Part shown: positions 22,410-33,868 of the stretch, in pieces
Numbering within the stretch: position 1 is the stretch's first letter
Layout: every line of letters starts with the position of its first letter
Source: Hirundichthys speculiger
Taxonomy: Eukaryota; Chordata; Actinopteri; Beloniformes; Exocoetidae
DNA: 64,000 nucleotides
Assembly (NCBI GenBank): GCA_018398805.1
Contig: JAGFBZ010002035.1
Location: 1 to 64,000, forward strand
Reading direction: 5' to 3'
Notes under the pieces: generated by a model
The model's input: only the letters and a program-made list of their open reading frames with translations
Database searches by the model: none
What the model was told of the DNA's origin: nothing
Translations under genes and position numbers: made by a program

Positions 22410-23747
22410 CATGCAATATAACATTATAATTGTTGGCGCATAACTTCCAGATTCTGACATTAGTTCAACCTTACACTGAAATAACGACCACTTAAAAATT
22501 ATTGAATAAATAATGCAATTTACATCAATAATTCTCAATCAAAGAATATATTTTCTTGCTTGAGATCTTTTTTTTAAAATCATGGGATTCTCTGCCTTTT
22601 GATATTTAAAATGTAGTTATTTAATTTTTTACTCCTTAAGCCTGTTTTAAAATGATCACGCTGTAGATTTAAAATGTGATTTTCAGTATTATAGGTTGGA
22701 CCTTCAGCGCACGCGCCTCACAGATATCGGACCGGTGTCGCGGTTCCCGGTACCGGGCGGGTCTGGGGTACCTGATATGTCGCCGGAGTGGCTGTCCCTG
22801 CCGTTCTGGTGGAGGTAACTCTGCTCCAGGGAGTAAGGCGACATTCCGGAGTGTAAACCGGAGGACGCGGGGCTGCTGGAGGCGAGGGGCTGCTGCTTGA
22901 TGTAGGGGGACCCGCCGGAGGAGGCCCAGTGCGCGGACGTGCCGGCGTACGGGGAGTGTCCGTCCAGCGCGCTGGCCACGGCCGGGGAGGACGGCACCGG
23001 GCTGCTGCTGCTGTCCGGTCCGTACTCCCCGTTCGCGGGCACGGGGCAGCTCGCCATGTACGTGGATCCGGGGCTCGGGGACATGTGGGGGACGTGGTGG
23101 CCGCCGCTCAGGCCGTCGTATCCTCCGGCCATGGAGTTGCTCATCATGTCCAGGTTGTAGCCGTTACCGTGGCAGCCGAGAGCCGCCGACGGGGGCTGGA
23201 AGTCGAAGCTCTGCGGGAGGATGGACGCGCCGAAGCCGATGCCGTTCATCATCCGGTACATGGGCTTCAGGGCTTGACATTTTCTCCTGAAGCCTCTGGG
23301 TCTGCGGCGGAACGAGCCCTCCTCGAACATGAACTCGCTCCCCGGGTCGATGGTCCAGTAGTGGCCCTTCCCGGGCCTCCCCAGGCCTTTGGGCAGCTTG
23401 ATGAAGCACTCGTTCAGGGAAAGGTTGTGCCGGACCGAGTTCTTCCAGCCCTGATACGAGCCCCTGAAGAACGGGAACCGAGCCTGGAGGAACTGGTAGA
23501 TCTCGCTGAGAGTCAGGCGCTTGGTGGGGGAGCTCTGGATGGCCATGACGATGAGCGCGATGTAGGAGTACGGCGGCTTTTCCGGTCTCCTCAGACCGGA
23601 GCTCGCCTTCTTCCCTTTGACGGACGCGGACGAACTCTCCGCGGCGGCTTGTGGACTCAGCATGGCGGGATGCAGGACGCCGGACGCCGGGCTGGATCTC
23701 AGAGGAGGCGGAGGGTCCAGCTGCTGCTGAGGGGTCTCGGTCGTCAT
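20649..23747 (-). CDS. foxf2: Forkhead transcription factor FoxF2
   Basis: Exon 1 is 23747-22772 and starts with MTTETPQQQ; the ATG has a purine at -3. It encodes 325 residues with the forkhead DNA-binding domain at about 54-155 ([32 protein letters not shown]), then [19 protein letters not shown]. Further on, [20 protein letters not shown] and [13 protein letters not shown] separate FoxF2 from FoxF1. The donor is CAG|GTACC and the acceptor CTCCACAG|TGGGG. Exon 2 (20831-20649) reads [10 protein letters not shown], then the frame breaks at 20799-20805. The expected tail [20 protein letters not shown] to QDIKPCVM continues in another frame to the stop at 20649-20651. Read as given, translation ends early at 20764-20766. 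FoxF2 acts in mesenchyme, neural crest and brain pericytes as a nuclear regulator. Teleosts have a and b copies; I cannot choose between them. Confidence 0.95.
21601..21635. repeat. C-rich tract in foxf2 intron
   Basis: Runs of C interrupted by single T bases between 21606 and 21635. Its length may be unreliable in the assembly. Confidence 0.8.
21917..21977. repeat. (TA)n microsatellite, left of MITE
   Basis: Alternating AT tract that ends at the left TA of the MITE in the foxf2 intron. A matching tract lies on the right side, so the MITE split one TA array or seeded it. Confidence 0.9.
21978..22343. mobile_element. 366-bp Tc1/mariner-type MITE, copy 2, in foxf2 intron
   Basis: Nearly identical to the copy at 14731-15096 and the same length. 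It starts CAGTCATGGAAAAAATATTA and ends in the inverted counterpart (GGTGGTCTAATAATTG, then CATGACTG). It is flanked by TA at 21976-21977 and 22344-22345. The high identity suggests recent insertion of both copies. Confidence 0.9.
22344..22407. repeat. (TA)n microsatellite, right of MITE
   Basis: Alternating TA tract that begins at the right TA of the MITE and continues to about 22407. Confidence 0.85.
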
Positions 23748-24478
23748 GTCGACTCTGACGTACACAACTGGCGTAAAGAGGAAAGAGGGAGGGTGAAGAA
23801 GAAGAAAAAAAAAAAAAAAAAAAAAACAAGAACGAAACGAGCTCGGAGGTGTTTCAGCGGAGAAATACGCCGAGATCCAGCGGCCGCGCGGCGTTGCGAG
23901 TGAGCCTCAGAACCTCCAGCCCCCCCAGAACCTCTGCGCAAAATGGAGAGAAATCCGTCTCCAGTTACGCACGACTCTCCCGTTACGCACGGTGCTCCTT
24001 TGACGCACGGAGAGGACGCACTGACAGAGGAAGAGGAAGAGATTGAGGGTGGGGGGGTGGAGAGGGGGGGGGGTCTGGTTATCCACTGGAGACTAAGTGT
24101 AGATCAACACACGGGCTCCTCTGGGTGTCACGGCGAGCGCTGTGTGGCGCGCGCGCCGTAAAACCCGCTTCACGTGGAGGAAACGCAAAAAACCGCTCAG
24201 CTCACTGGACCTCCGGGAACCAGAACCGGACCAGAACCCTCTCCTCCCTCCGCGGGAGCCCCTTAGCCTTTCTCCTCATCCGCGCTCCGCGCCTGCAAAT
24301 CTCTCTGAAATCAGTGACGAATGGAGCCCCCCCCCCCCACCACCACCATACCAAATCTGGCCCACGTCCACTTACCGTTCTCAGCTGTGTTGAAAGCCCC
24401 CCCCCCCCCCGTCCTCTTTCTTCCCTCCCACCGCTTCACACTCCAAACTCGGACTACACGCAATTATGCCATTTATCA

Positions 24479-24528
<50 letters not shown>

Positions 24529-25110
24529 ACATCCCAATCAACAGCGCCACACGCCAGCCGCGCAAGATAAAAAACGACGAGCAAAAGATGCTCCAGAATC
24601 TGGGCCCGCGTGGCGTCCTCGCGGGGGGGTGACACTCGGACACATCAATGTAGAGCAATAAAAGAAAAAAAAAGCGCGCAGTCTTGCGTTATTTGTATTA
24701 TTTTGCTCATAATTTCCTCCCAAAATGGTCCAGAGGATAACAAAAACAAACCGTGGCGGTGCCGCGCTGGTGGGGGGGCGGAGGGGTGTGAGAGAGATGG
24801 GGAGGCGGGGGTCTTTACCGACCGTGCCTGTGTAAGCGGAGGGAGGGGGAGGGGGGGGGGGGGTTGCTCTGAGTAAATGACTTTGACATGAGTGGAAGCA
24901 GGCTTTTTCCATCAGGCGCGGCCCTGGATGCCACACACAGCGCGCCAGTGTCAGTTTACCGCCTCGAGCCAGAGCCGCTCCCGCGAGGCCCCGCGTTCAT
25001 TAGAGACAGGAGAGCGAAATTAGGCGCGCGGGCGTCGACAGTTTCCTCCCCTATGGAGACATCACACGTAGATTTGTCCGACATGATGGAGTTATATGTC
25101 CCATAAAGGT
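23748..25110 (-). promoter_or_regulatory. foxf2: foxf2 5' UTR and CpG-rich promoter region
   Basis: The 1.3 kb upstream of the foxf2 ATG is strongly GC- and CpG-rich, as expected for a developmental CpG-island promoter. It contains an A/T homopolymer at about 23805-23826, several C runs and a 47-base C run at 24481-24527. The transcription start cannot be fixed from sequence. Overlapping open frames here follow from the high GC content and are not genes. Confidence 0.55.
24481..24527. repeat. 47-base poly-C tract
   Basis: An uninterrupted run of 47 C bases, about 0.73 kb upstream of the foxf2 ATG. The minus strand is poly-G and could form quadruplexes. Run length in assemblies is often unreliable. 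Confidence 0.95.
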
Positions 25111-27070
25111 AATATCAACATCCGCGCCGCGACGAGCAGGAGATTATTGATCTTTGAAGAATTAAACAAAAAAAAAAAAAAGAAGAGAAAAGAAAAAAAA
25201 AAGCATAAAGTGAGAACTTGAGACGTGTTTTTGAATTTAAATCACATATAAATAATAACCGAGGCCAAATTCCTGCGCGCCTTCCTCTTCACGTGCCCTA
25301 TGCAAATCTGGGTCTGTAATCAAAATAAACCTCGAAAAGGCTTTGAGAGCTTTAAATATTCAGTATATATATATTTTTATTATATTTCTGTTATATTTCA
25401 CACTCTCAAAAAGATCTCACGTGCATGTTCTTCCTGATGGAGACGTTTAAATGTTCAGGTTGAACTAAACAATAACCTCTGCGCTCTAGAAAACAAAGGC
25501 TGCAGGGATAAAATGATTTCCCACTATGACACGCACACGCACACACGCACACGCGCGGAGCAGTTTGGAGGACCTTAAAGGCCCCAGAAATTTCCTGCGA
25601 CATCAAAACTGACCCCCGCCGAGATCAGGATGCTTCGGTCTGCAGAGGATCTTTGTTCTGGAGCCGCTTTGAAGAGCTGCTGTTAAATCCGAGAATCTAA
25701 TTTAGTCTTTAGGAAACATCCAGAGATCAACTTCTCAGAGGTGTTTGTGGTAGTTTTTTTTTTTATTATTATTTTTTTGCTCGTGTTTAAATTGAGATGG
25801 GTTGTCTGCTTGACCTCAGGGAGGCCTCTGAATCAAACCCGTCGCGTTTTAGCGTCGTTTTCTCTCTTTTTTTTTTTTTCCAAAAACAAAAATCCTTCAG
25901 TCTGGAAGGATTTTAAAATAACCCAATTCAGTTAATTATTTTAAAAAGCTTCACAGAACAATGCTTCTGAAATAACCTTGTCTCCAAATAATGTGGAGGA
26001 AAAAAAATCGTTCTTTTATTGGGATTAACTTCCTAAATTGTGGCGTTTTTCATTTGCATTAAAAAGGTGACTTTAACAGAATCGAATCATTAAATAAAAC
26101 AATAATAAATAGTGTGTCCAGGCCTTCTTAGAGGTAATTTAATATTCTGTTGGCTGCTGGGCTTTTGTCCGGAGCGCTCCGCCCGCGTTTCCTGCGGCGG
26201 CTCCTCTGCAGAGGTCACGCGCGGTTCAGTTCTGCCGGAGCGTCAGACTGTTTGGACTTCCGAACATTGTGTCTGCCGTGAAGTTTGCTTTCAGGTCCAC
26301 CGGAGAGGCCTCCGCGGCGCGGATCTCCGCAGACGCATGCGCATCCGGACGCAAAACGCTGTCGAGTCAGCGCCGGGACTCTCGGCGGAACTGCGGGAGG
26401 CACGTGACGGTCCCCCGGACAGGTGTGCTGTTCCGGCGTTTCACCTGCAGGTTGCAGCATTGCCCCTGAAAACAGGAGCGAGTCTCACCTGTCACCTGTC
26501 CGCCTCACTGCATCCTGAACCATGCGCGAGCTCCACAACCACAAATGCTCTTAATTATACAAATAATATCTGATGAGAAGATCAAATCTTATTTCTAAAA
26601 AAAAAAATATCAAGACAGAAAAAATATAATATTTGATGTCAGAAACACCTTTATTCTGATATTTCTGCTCCTCTGCAGGACTGGTGACCCGTCCAGGAGT
26701 TCCTCCTGCCCTGATTGGCTCCAGCAGACCACGTGACCCCGAATCAGGTGTGATAGGGCCTGGCGCATTATTATTATTAATATTTTTGTCTAAAGTGTAT
26801 AATATCATTCAACAGTTTAATGAATCTGGAGGAAATTCAGTCCATAAATGATAAGAGCGCTGTGGGCGGAGGGATGAATTATCCAACTATATGGCACATA
26901 AACATTTATTTTCTTTTTAGGAAAAACTCACATGTTTTTCTGTTTCTTGAATGTTTCTTGGACCATTTACTAGAATTTAATTTCATTGTGGTGAGACACT
27001 CAATGACAATACAGGAATCTTTAAATGCAGGTCTATTTTATCATTATTATATTAACAGGAGTCCACTAGT

Positions 27071-27121
<51 letters not shown>

Positions 27122-27750
27122 ATAGTTTTAATGGCATCGATATTTATTTTCCAGTCTCTTTGAGATACGAACAGCAAATACAGTAACGTGGCTCTAATTA
27201 AGACTAAACAGGATGGAGCCCTAATTAATGTCATATTAAATATTAATATCATCTGGAACATCTGTATGAGTCTCTTTAAAAAGAGTTTAATTTGCTTGGA
27301 TGTGACAGATGTCGCACTAAAACCCTGGCTTGCTTGTTCTCAACATTGTGTGTTTTTTTCATCTTGAGGTCAGCTGACGTGGACTTTTCACGGGTCGATG
27401 ATGATTATTGACCAAATGTTTGATGGTGATACATTTGATAATCAGGATACAGATGATATCCGGTTTAAAGACAGTGAAAGTTTCTGTTTTTTACTGGTTT
27501 TTGTTTCACAAACATCACAAACAAAGAAGCCCAGCTATTCTGATGATTATCAATGTATTTATTTCATATCAATAGAGCTGATAAAAACAAAAGAAGCATG
27601 TTTTCCCGCTGTGCGTCCAGAAATCAGTTCTGTAAAGTGGTACTGAGTTTTGAAAAGACTTAGTGTTTGCATGTTTACAGACCAACGAGGGAAAAAAACA
27701 GTTTATTGTTGTGGTTTATTGATAAAAGCATCTTGAAAACATTTAAGCTG
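25111..27750. other. foxf2-foxq1 intergenic region, part 1
   Basis: No gene. The sequence is mostly unique, with an octamer-like ATGCAAATC near 25301. A decayed dispersed repeat lies at about 26678-26760 (GACTGGTGACCCGTCCAGGA, then GGCTCCAGCAGACC). The region lies upstream of foxf2 and downstream of foxq1 and is a plausible home for shared enhancers, which cannot be demonstrated here. Confidence 0.45.
27073..27118. repeat. (CA)n microsatellite
   Basis: About 22 tandem CA units. Confidence 0.95.
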
Positions 27751-28229
27751 CACTGTTTGCCTTTGCTGTAATTTTTACAGTAAAATACCACAAAATATGA
27801 TTACAACAAGTTACTGTAATTTGCATAGTATTATGGGTAAAGTGCCTTTATTTACAGTAACTTGCTGTATTTTTTGAAATTGTGGTAAATTACTGTTGAC
27901 ATTTACAGTAATGCTACTGTAGGCCTTTGTGATGGTAAATTTATATGTCTAACTTTTAGTTTTAGTCTTTTAGTATAGTAAATTTGAGCTTATTTATTGT
28001 ATAATTTTAGTTATTTTTATCATGTCTTTACACTTATATCTTTTAATTCTCTTATTTATTTGGTTTTAGCCAGTAAAGATGATTTACTGGAAAACATTAT
28101 TACAGTAAAGATGATATACTGTAAAACATTATTACAGGATTAATACTGTAAGGTGGTAATTACAGTAACTTACTGGCAATAGTGTCGCCAGTAAACTACT
28201 GTAAAAATACAACAAAATGTCTAACAGTG
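27751..28229. mobile_element. MITE-like element rich in TTACAGTAA motifs
   Basis: The ends are inverted repeats of about 33 bp. The left begins CACTGTTTGCCTTTGCTGTA and the right, read inward, begins CACTGTTAGACATTTTGTTG; both continue to ATTTTTACAGTA. Inside, TACAGTAA / TTACTGTAA phrases recur in both orientations, which would fold into hairpins. No clear target duplication remains, so superfamily is open. Confidence 0.6.
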
Positions 28230-28781
28230 TGAACTGTGACTGTTCCACTGCAGATATTTAAATCTCTTGTCTCACAAGTCTTTTATCAGCTGAGACTCAT
28301 CATTTTAATCACATTTCTGTGGAGATGGCACATTCATGACGTCACAAGAACTACTGTTATCTCCGTTAAAGACCTGTCATGTCTGATTTATTCCTCTGAA
28401 TGGAGAATCAGCAGATTTCTTTTCAAGTGGAGTCTTATTTTGAAATGTCAGGTTTGATGTGTTGAGTTGTGAGATCAGTGGTGATCAGCTGACAGGTGGA
28501 TAATATTTAAAGCATCAGTAGATTCTAATAAGCAACTAACTGGGAAACGTCATGAATACAGTCACAAAACATCTGTTATTTTGATTCTGATAAATTAAGT
28601 TTAGGGGTTTATCTTTAACTAAGAGGGCTCATTTTTTTTAATCTATTAAAGTTTTTGAGCAGGTGTGAGGACTTCCTCTCCAACCACACTTACGTGCACC
28701 TGTTTCTATTCCAACAACATCCTTTTTGCATAACAGAAAAAAAAGCTTCTGAACACCGTGGCTCCCATTGTCACACGTATT
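28230..28781. other. foxf2-foxq1 intergenic region, part 2
   Basis: No gene or repeat recognised. Unique AT-rich sequence just past the foxq1 3' end. Confidence 0.4.
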
Positions 28782-28787
28782 TTTATT
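28782..28787 (-). terminator. foxq1 polyadenylation signal candidate
   Basis: AATAAA on the minus strand, about 440 bp downstream of the foxq1 stop. The 3' UTR would include a 25-base A run (28858-28882 as T on the plus strand). Confidence 0.5.
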
Positions 28788-29224
28788 CATAAAAATACAA
28801 AGCAACAATCAACAAATCAACCAGTCTTTTAGGAAAATTTGCAATTTTCCATACGTTTTTTTTTTTTTTTTTTTTTTTTTTTGTAATAGTGCAGTCACGT
28901 GATTTTGGAGCTCATCTCTATGTACACATCAATAATTACACAGCAGGCCATAAAAAAGAAACATAAATAGAATAAGAGCTTTACAAACAGTAGAAATGAC
29001 CAGTGAACCATAGATACATGAATACGACACACTACTCCCCCCACACACACACACGTAAACATTACGTCCTGTGACGACACTAATGTTTTGTTTCGTCACC
29101 ATGCAGTTGGATTTTATTTTTGTTTGTTTTTCTCGTGACCGCGGAGCGACGAGAGGGAGCGCGCCCGGCAAAAAGTGCACGACATGGTTCAAAGTTCACG
29201 AGTCCGACAGGTGTCCAGGTGGTC

Positions 29225-30124
29225 TCAGGACAGCAGGGAGTCTATGTGGAAGGCGCGCGCTCTGCTGGGCGCCTTGAACGCGCTCTCGGGCGCGGCCGTC
29301 CGCTGCAGGTACGTCGGCGCGTCTCTGCCGGGCTCCGCCGCGCCGCCGCCGCCGAACGCCGCCGCCTCCGACACGTACGCGCGGTGCACCGGGTAGTTCA
29401 CAGTGTAAGGCAGCACGTGGGCCCCCGGGGGCCAGAACAGGCGGGGGCCCGGGACGTCCGCGCCCGCGTAGCCGTCCTCGCGCCTCTTGAACGGCGTGCT
29501 GAGGATGCTGTCGATGGCGAAGGAGCTGGAGAACTTGGCGCCCACTCTCTCCTCCGCGGCGGGGAGGCGGGTGTCCTCCCCGAGGATGTCCGGGCTCTCC
29601 TGCTCCTTGGGGGGTCTCTTGGCGATGCGCTTCCGTCTGCGGCGGAACACCCCGTCGGCGAACGTGTACTCGCTGTGCGGGTTGAGCATCCAGTAGTTGT
29701 CCTTGCCCCAGGGCCGGGACGGGTCCCGCAGCACCTTCAGGAAGCAGTCGTTGAGTGACAGGTTGTGGCGCACGGAGTTCCTCCAGCCGGTGTAGCTGCC
29801 GCGGAAGAACGGGAACTTCTTCATCAGGTAGTCGTTGATCTCCGCCAGGGTGAGCCGCCCGCTGCCGGACTCCCGGATGGCCATGGCGATGAGGGCGATG
29901 TAGGAGTACGGGGGCTTGGGTCTGCGGGTGTAGGGCTTCCCCTTCCCGCCGTCGCCGCCGCCGCCCTGGGAGACAGGTGCCGGGCTGTTGGCCACGCAGT
30001 CCCCGTCCGAGCCCAGCTCGTCCCCGGACAGAGGCGACGGGACTCCCCCGTCCGCGTCCGCGTCCATGCACAGCTCCAGCGGCTTCTGCGCCAGGTGGTG
30101 CGCGGAGAAAACCTCAAGCTTCAT
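29225..30124 (-). CDS. foxq1: Forkhead transcription factor FoxQ1
   Basis: Single-exon gene of 299 codons starting [10 protein letters not shown], the conserved FoxQ1 N-terminus. An acidic stretch with [13 protein letters not shown] (38-50) precedes the forkhead domain at about 69-166 ([34 protein letters not shown], ending [14 protein letters not shown]). The recognition helix [11 protein letters not shown] is intact. After the domain comes [12 protein letters not shown] (197-208), a conserved FoxQ1 block that fits the FxIxxIL repression motif. A second similar motif, FHIDSLL, ends the protein. It is shorter than the mammalian protein, mainly because the Ala/Gly-rich parts are shorter. FoxQ1 is a nuclear regulator of epithelial and mesenchymal programmes. 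It lies upstream of foxf2 on the same strand, as in other vertebrates. The a or b ohnolog status is not decided. Confidence 0.96.
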   Translation of the reverse strand: MKLEVFSAHHLAQKPLELCMDADADGGVPSPLSGDELGSDGDCVANSPAPVSQGGGGDGGKGKPYTRRPKPPYSYIALIAMAIRESGSGRLTLAEINDYLMKKFPFFRGSYTGWRNSVRHNLSLNDCFLKVLRDPSRPWGKDNYWMLNPHSEYTFADGVFRRRRKRIAKRPPKEQESPDILGEDTRLPAAEERVGAKFSSSFAIDSILSTPFKRREDGYAGADVPGPRLFWPPGAHVLPYTVNYPVHRAYVSEAAAFGGGGAAEPGRDAPTYLQRTAAPESAFKAPSRARAFHIDSLLS

Positions 30125-30400
30125 CTCGTAGAGGGAGGAGGGGGGTGGGGGGACGCTCTTCTCCTCCCGGTCAGTGACCCCGGATGTCCGCTGCGTAAAG
30201 TCTCGTCTCAGCCGGGCGGCGGAACAGGTGTAGCGCTCCCGCCGTCACAGATGCGTCGGAGTGTTTACGTGTTGGAGGCGCGCTTGGAGGGAAGCTGGAC
30301 CTCCGCGCGGAGCTGCAGAATACACAGATCTGTCTCCGGAGACACGCTTGTCTCGCTATAATATAACGCCTCGGCGAGGGGCGGCCCAGGGGGCGGGGCC
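30125..30400 (-). promoter_or_regulatory. foxq1: foxq1 5' UTR and promoter region
   Basis: GC-rich sequence directly upstream of the foxq1 ATG. A TATA-like TATATTATAG on the minus strand (30356-30365) lies about 235 bp before the ATG, within CpG-rich flanks. This would give a 5' UTR of about 200 nt, if used. Confidence 0.4.
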
Positions 30401-31615
30401 TCAGACCCATTGAGACTGATTGAGTTATGTAGTGTAGTATGTTTACAATTGGACGCCGCTGTGCCACGCCAGGGAAGGTTACAAAAAAGGAGGCAGGGTA
30501 AGTGAGACAAGTCAGAGCAGGTATGAAAAACGTAATTAGTCTGAAAACAACCCTATCTATCCATCTATCCATCCATCTACATTTTACGCACAACATCAAA
30601 CCTTTCCAGAGGCTTGGATAAAAACAGAGAGTTTTATCTCCACGCAGAAAAACGCCACAGACAGGCAGGTAAACACCCGCGCGCTCCTCCTCTTTAACCT
30701 CCGTCACCTTCCGTCGGCGCTCCCGCGTGGAACGAAGAAGTAAACGCGAACGCGAAAGTATTTGGCTGAACTCCACGCAACGCGCGATGAAAGGTAGATA
30801 TGTAAGCTCTCGGGTTGAGCAAGAAAACCGGGGGGAATGAAAATGACAATAACAATAATAATAATAATGATAATAAAAGAACCGCAGAGCTCCAGCGGGG
30901 AGGTCAAGGTGAGTTCAGGGCGGAGGAGCGCTGCCGCCGCCTGCAGAGAGACGTCCGGAGTCACGGCGGCTCCAGGTGGAAAACAAGGCTTTTATCCGGT
31001 ATGATTGAAGGGAGACAGTCACTGTCTCCAAAAAAAAAAACCCTTTATCCCAATCCCAAAGTTCTCTGACAAGCCTTCTACTCCTACATTATCTTTATTT
31101 ATTGTCTCCATATACTCAAGTGTTGGCTTGACGTTTCATTTGATTGAGTCTCCAGTACTTTCTTTTTTACGAAACGCCTGTTATCTTTGCTTTTTGTAAA
31201 AGTTCTTGCACCAGATTCCTCTGATAACATCATTTTCACTGAGGGCCACATCAGCATCATGGTTGAAGGGCCAGATTAACAACATGAGTGTTACAAAATG
31301 CAATATAAATCAAAATATATTAAACTACACCTTATTATACTGTTAAATAACGGATTCTGTATTTATTTCCATGTTTTCTGTCAAAATGCTGACATAGATT
31401 ATTCTCTTTCACGACTAACACAAAAGACACACTAATTTTCACCTTGAGATACAAACTTTTATTCGTTTTCCCGTCTTTGATGAAACTTCCTTCCTTGTGC
31501 ATCAAATTTTCTTTTCTTTGACATATTGGGGTTAGTTTGTGGAGGTTTTTCTCAAGTCCATCAGTTCTGAAAATCATCTTGAGTTGTCTTGCTCAAGATT
31601 ATATACGGTTATCTT
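30401..31615. other. Intergenic with small microsatellites, no gene
   Basis: Contains a short (ATCT/ATCC) tract at about 30548-30578 and an (AAT)-rich tract at about 30845-30880. The remainder is unique. The open frames have no recognisable domain. Confidence 0.45.
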
Positions 31616-31806
31616 GTGGGTAACGATGAAATGCATTATGGGAGATGTAGTTTATTGTCAATATGCGCTTTAAAGCGGCTTAAGCTTATTTTAAGTCTTA
31701 AAATATCGGTTTAAAATTTAAGGCAATAATGAACAAGCGCTCGAGGGCCACATACAATGACGTGGCGGGCCACATTTGGCCCGCGGGCCTTGTGTTTGAC
31801 ACATGT
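31616..31806 (-). repeat. Dispersed repeat with GGCCCGCGGGCC core, copy 1
   Basis: It contains GGGCCACATTTGGCCCGCGG and ATGCATTATGGGAGATGTAG and is the reverse complement, with some changes, of 39977-40184. It resembles a common vertebrate hAT-derived repeat (GTGTCAAAC...AAGGCCCGCGGGCC). Boundaries are approximate. Confidence 0.65.
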
Positions 31807-32835
31807 GTCCTACAGTTTCACAAGAGCTGGACCAACCTTTCCGTTTTATTACGGACCTGTAGAGGTGTCGGTTTACTGGCTGGAAATACTGAAGGAGCAC
31901 AATCTAATTTGATGAAATTAATGTTCCCATCACTGCCCCCCCTAGTGGAAGCGCTGCATTAAATTTCACTGCATAATATACATATAAAAATGAAGCATGC
32001 TTAAAGGTGAACCTCTGCTGGCCAGGTGTTTAAAGAGAATGAATGATTTATATTGGATGGCTTCCTTATTTCTAAAGTTGAAAAAGTGAATACATCTGAG
32101 AATCTTTTGCAAAATGATTTGGTAAATGGACCAAAACAAAAGTCGTGTTCACACTTGTGAATCTTTACGATTCGTGAAGGTTTGGTGATGACAAATTTCC
32201 ATTTGGAGCTGTAATTCAAAGCAACGTCACACCTGTGCCTCTGATATATCACCTGTACGCTGCACATACTGAGCAACCGGAGCTCGAGAAGCTTTTAAGT
32301 AAACTTGTCACCTGCGAACCAAACGTCGGCGGTGCCATAACTCTTCCGTCTGCACCTCAGACGGATGACGAAGGCTGCGGAGTTGTCACGATTTATGAGC
32401 GTCGGGCCTGTTAAACTGTCGTCTCCGCCACTCCTCCTCCTCCTCCTCCTCCTCCTCCTCCTCCCTCAGCTTCTCCGGCTCCGGACACTCCTGCACTCGT
32501 ACGCACGCCGACATGGCACCAATGATAAGATTTTAACGTTTCCATCCGCGCGATACGTTTTCAGAGCGTTGCGAAACAAATGTTGTATAAACGCCCGGTT
32601 GAGAAGGACGGGGGTCACCGTGGCCCAGCGGGTCTGAGGGGTGAATGTGGGTCAGGCAGTTATTTCATTTACTTTTCATCATTACTTTGGATCTTCAAGG
32701 ATGTGACTAAAGGGTGAAGTCGTAGCTGGTTGTGTGGATCCAGGTTAAGAGAGGGTGAAGGTGCGCTTGGGTCAAGTGTACGACTGCTGTCCTTGCACCT
32801 GCCTGGGCGAACCAGCACATCACAGCGTGGCCCAG
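31807..32835. other. Intergenic, no gene
   Basis: No convincing gene. A (CTC)n tract lies at about 32430-32464. A short GC-rich part (32380-32640) could be a small CpG island. Confidence 0.4.
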
Positions 32836-33868
32836 GCTTAACCCTTAACCCTTAACCCTAACCCTAAACCCTTAACGCTAACCCTTAACCCTTAACCCTA
32901 AACCCTAACCCTAACCCTTAACCCTAACCTTTAACCCTAACCCTTAACCCTTAACCCTTAACCCTAAACCTTAACCCTTAACCCTAACCCTTTAACCCTA
33001 ACCCTAACCCTTAACCCTTAACCCTTAACCCTAACCCTAACCCTTAACCCTAACCCTTAACCCCTAACCCCTAACCCTTAACCCTTAACCCTTAACCCTT
33101 AACCTTTAACCCTTAACCCCAACCCTTAACCCTAACCCTTAACCCTTAACCCCAACCCTTAACCCTTAACCCTAACCTTAACCCTAACCCTAACCCTTAA
33201 CCCCAACCCTTACCCCTTACCCTTAACCGTTACCCTTAACCCTAACCCTAAACCCTTAACCTTTAACCCTTAACCCTAACCCTTAACCCTTAAACCTTTA
33301 ACCCTTAACCCTTAACCCTTAACCCTTAACCCTAACCCTAACCCTAAACCCTTAACCCTTAACCCTTAACCCTTAATTAACCCTTAACCCTTAACCTTTA
33401 ACCCTTAACCCTAACCCTTAACCCTTAACCCTTAACCCTTAAACCCTTAAAACCCTTAACCCCAACCCTTAACCCTAACCCTTAACCCTTAACCCCTAAC
33501 CCTAAACCCTTAAACCCTTAACCCTTAACCCTAACCCTTAACCTTAACCCTTAACCCTTAACCTTTAACCCTTAACCCCAACCCTTAACCCTAACCCTTA
33601 ACCCTAACCCTTAACCCTAACCCTAAACCCTTAACCCTTAACCCCAACCCTTAACCCTAACCCTAACCCTTATCGCTTACCCTTAACTCTAACCCTAACC
33701 CTTAACCCTAACCTTTTACCCTTAACCCTAACCCTTAACCCTAACCCTAACCCTAACCCTTTACCATTACCCATAACCCTAAACCCTTAATCCTAACCCT
33801 TAACCCTAACCCTAAACCCTTAACCCTTATCCTTAACCCCTAACCCTAAACCCATAACCCTAAACCCT
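32836..33868. repeat. Telomere-like array, block 1 (CCCTTAA / CCCTAA)
   Basis: About 1.03 kb of tandem CCCTTAA and CCCTAA variants with occasional single-base changes. The vertebrate telomere unit is CCCTAA on this strand; here the 7-bp CCCTTAA variant dominates. It is an interstitial array flanked by unique sequence on both sides. Confidence 0.9.

Noticed and set aside
22929..23903. 324-codon plus-strand frame overlapping foxf2 exon 1
   Set aside because: It is antisense to the well-supported foxf2 coding sequence and reflects its high GC content.
29120..30361. Long plus-strand frames overlapping foxq1 (212 and 198 codons) and a 291-codon minus frame
   Set aside because: All are shadows of the GC-rich foxq1 exon in other frames.
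32836..33868. True chromosome end
   Set aside because: Unique sequence and repeats continue on both sides, and the dominant unit is CCCTTAA rather than CCCTAA, so it is interstitial.
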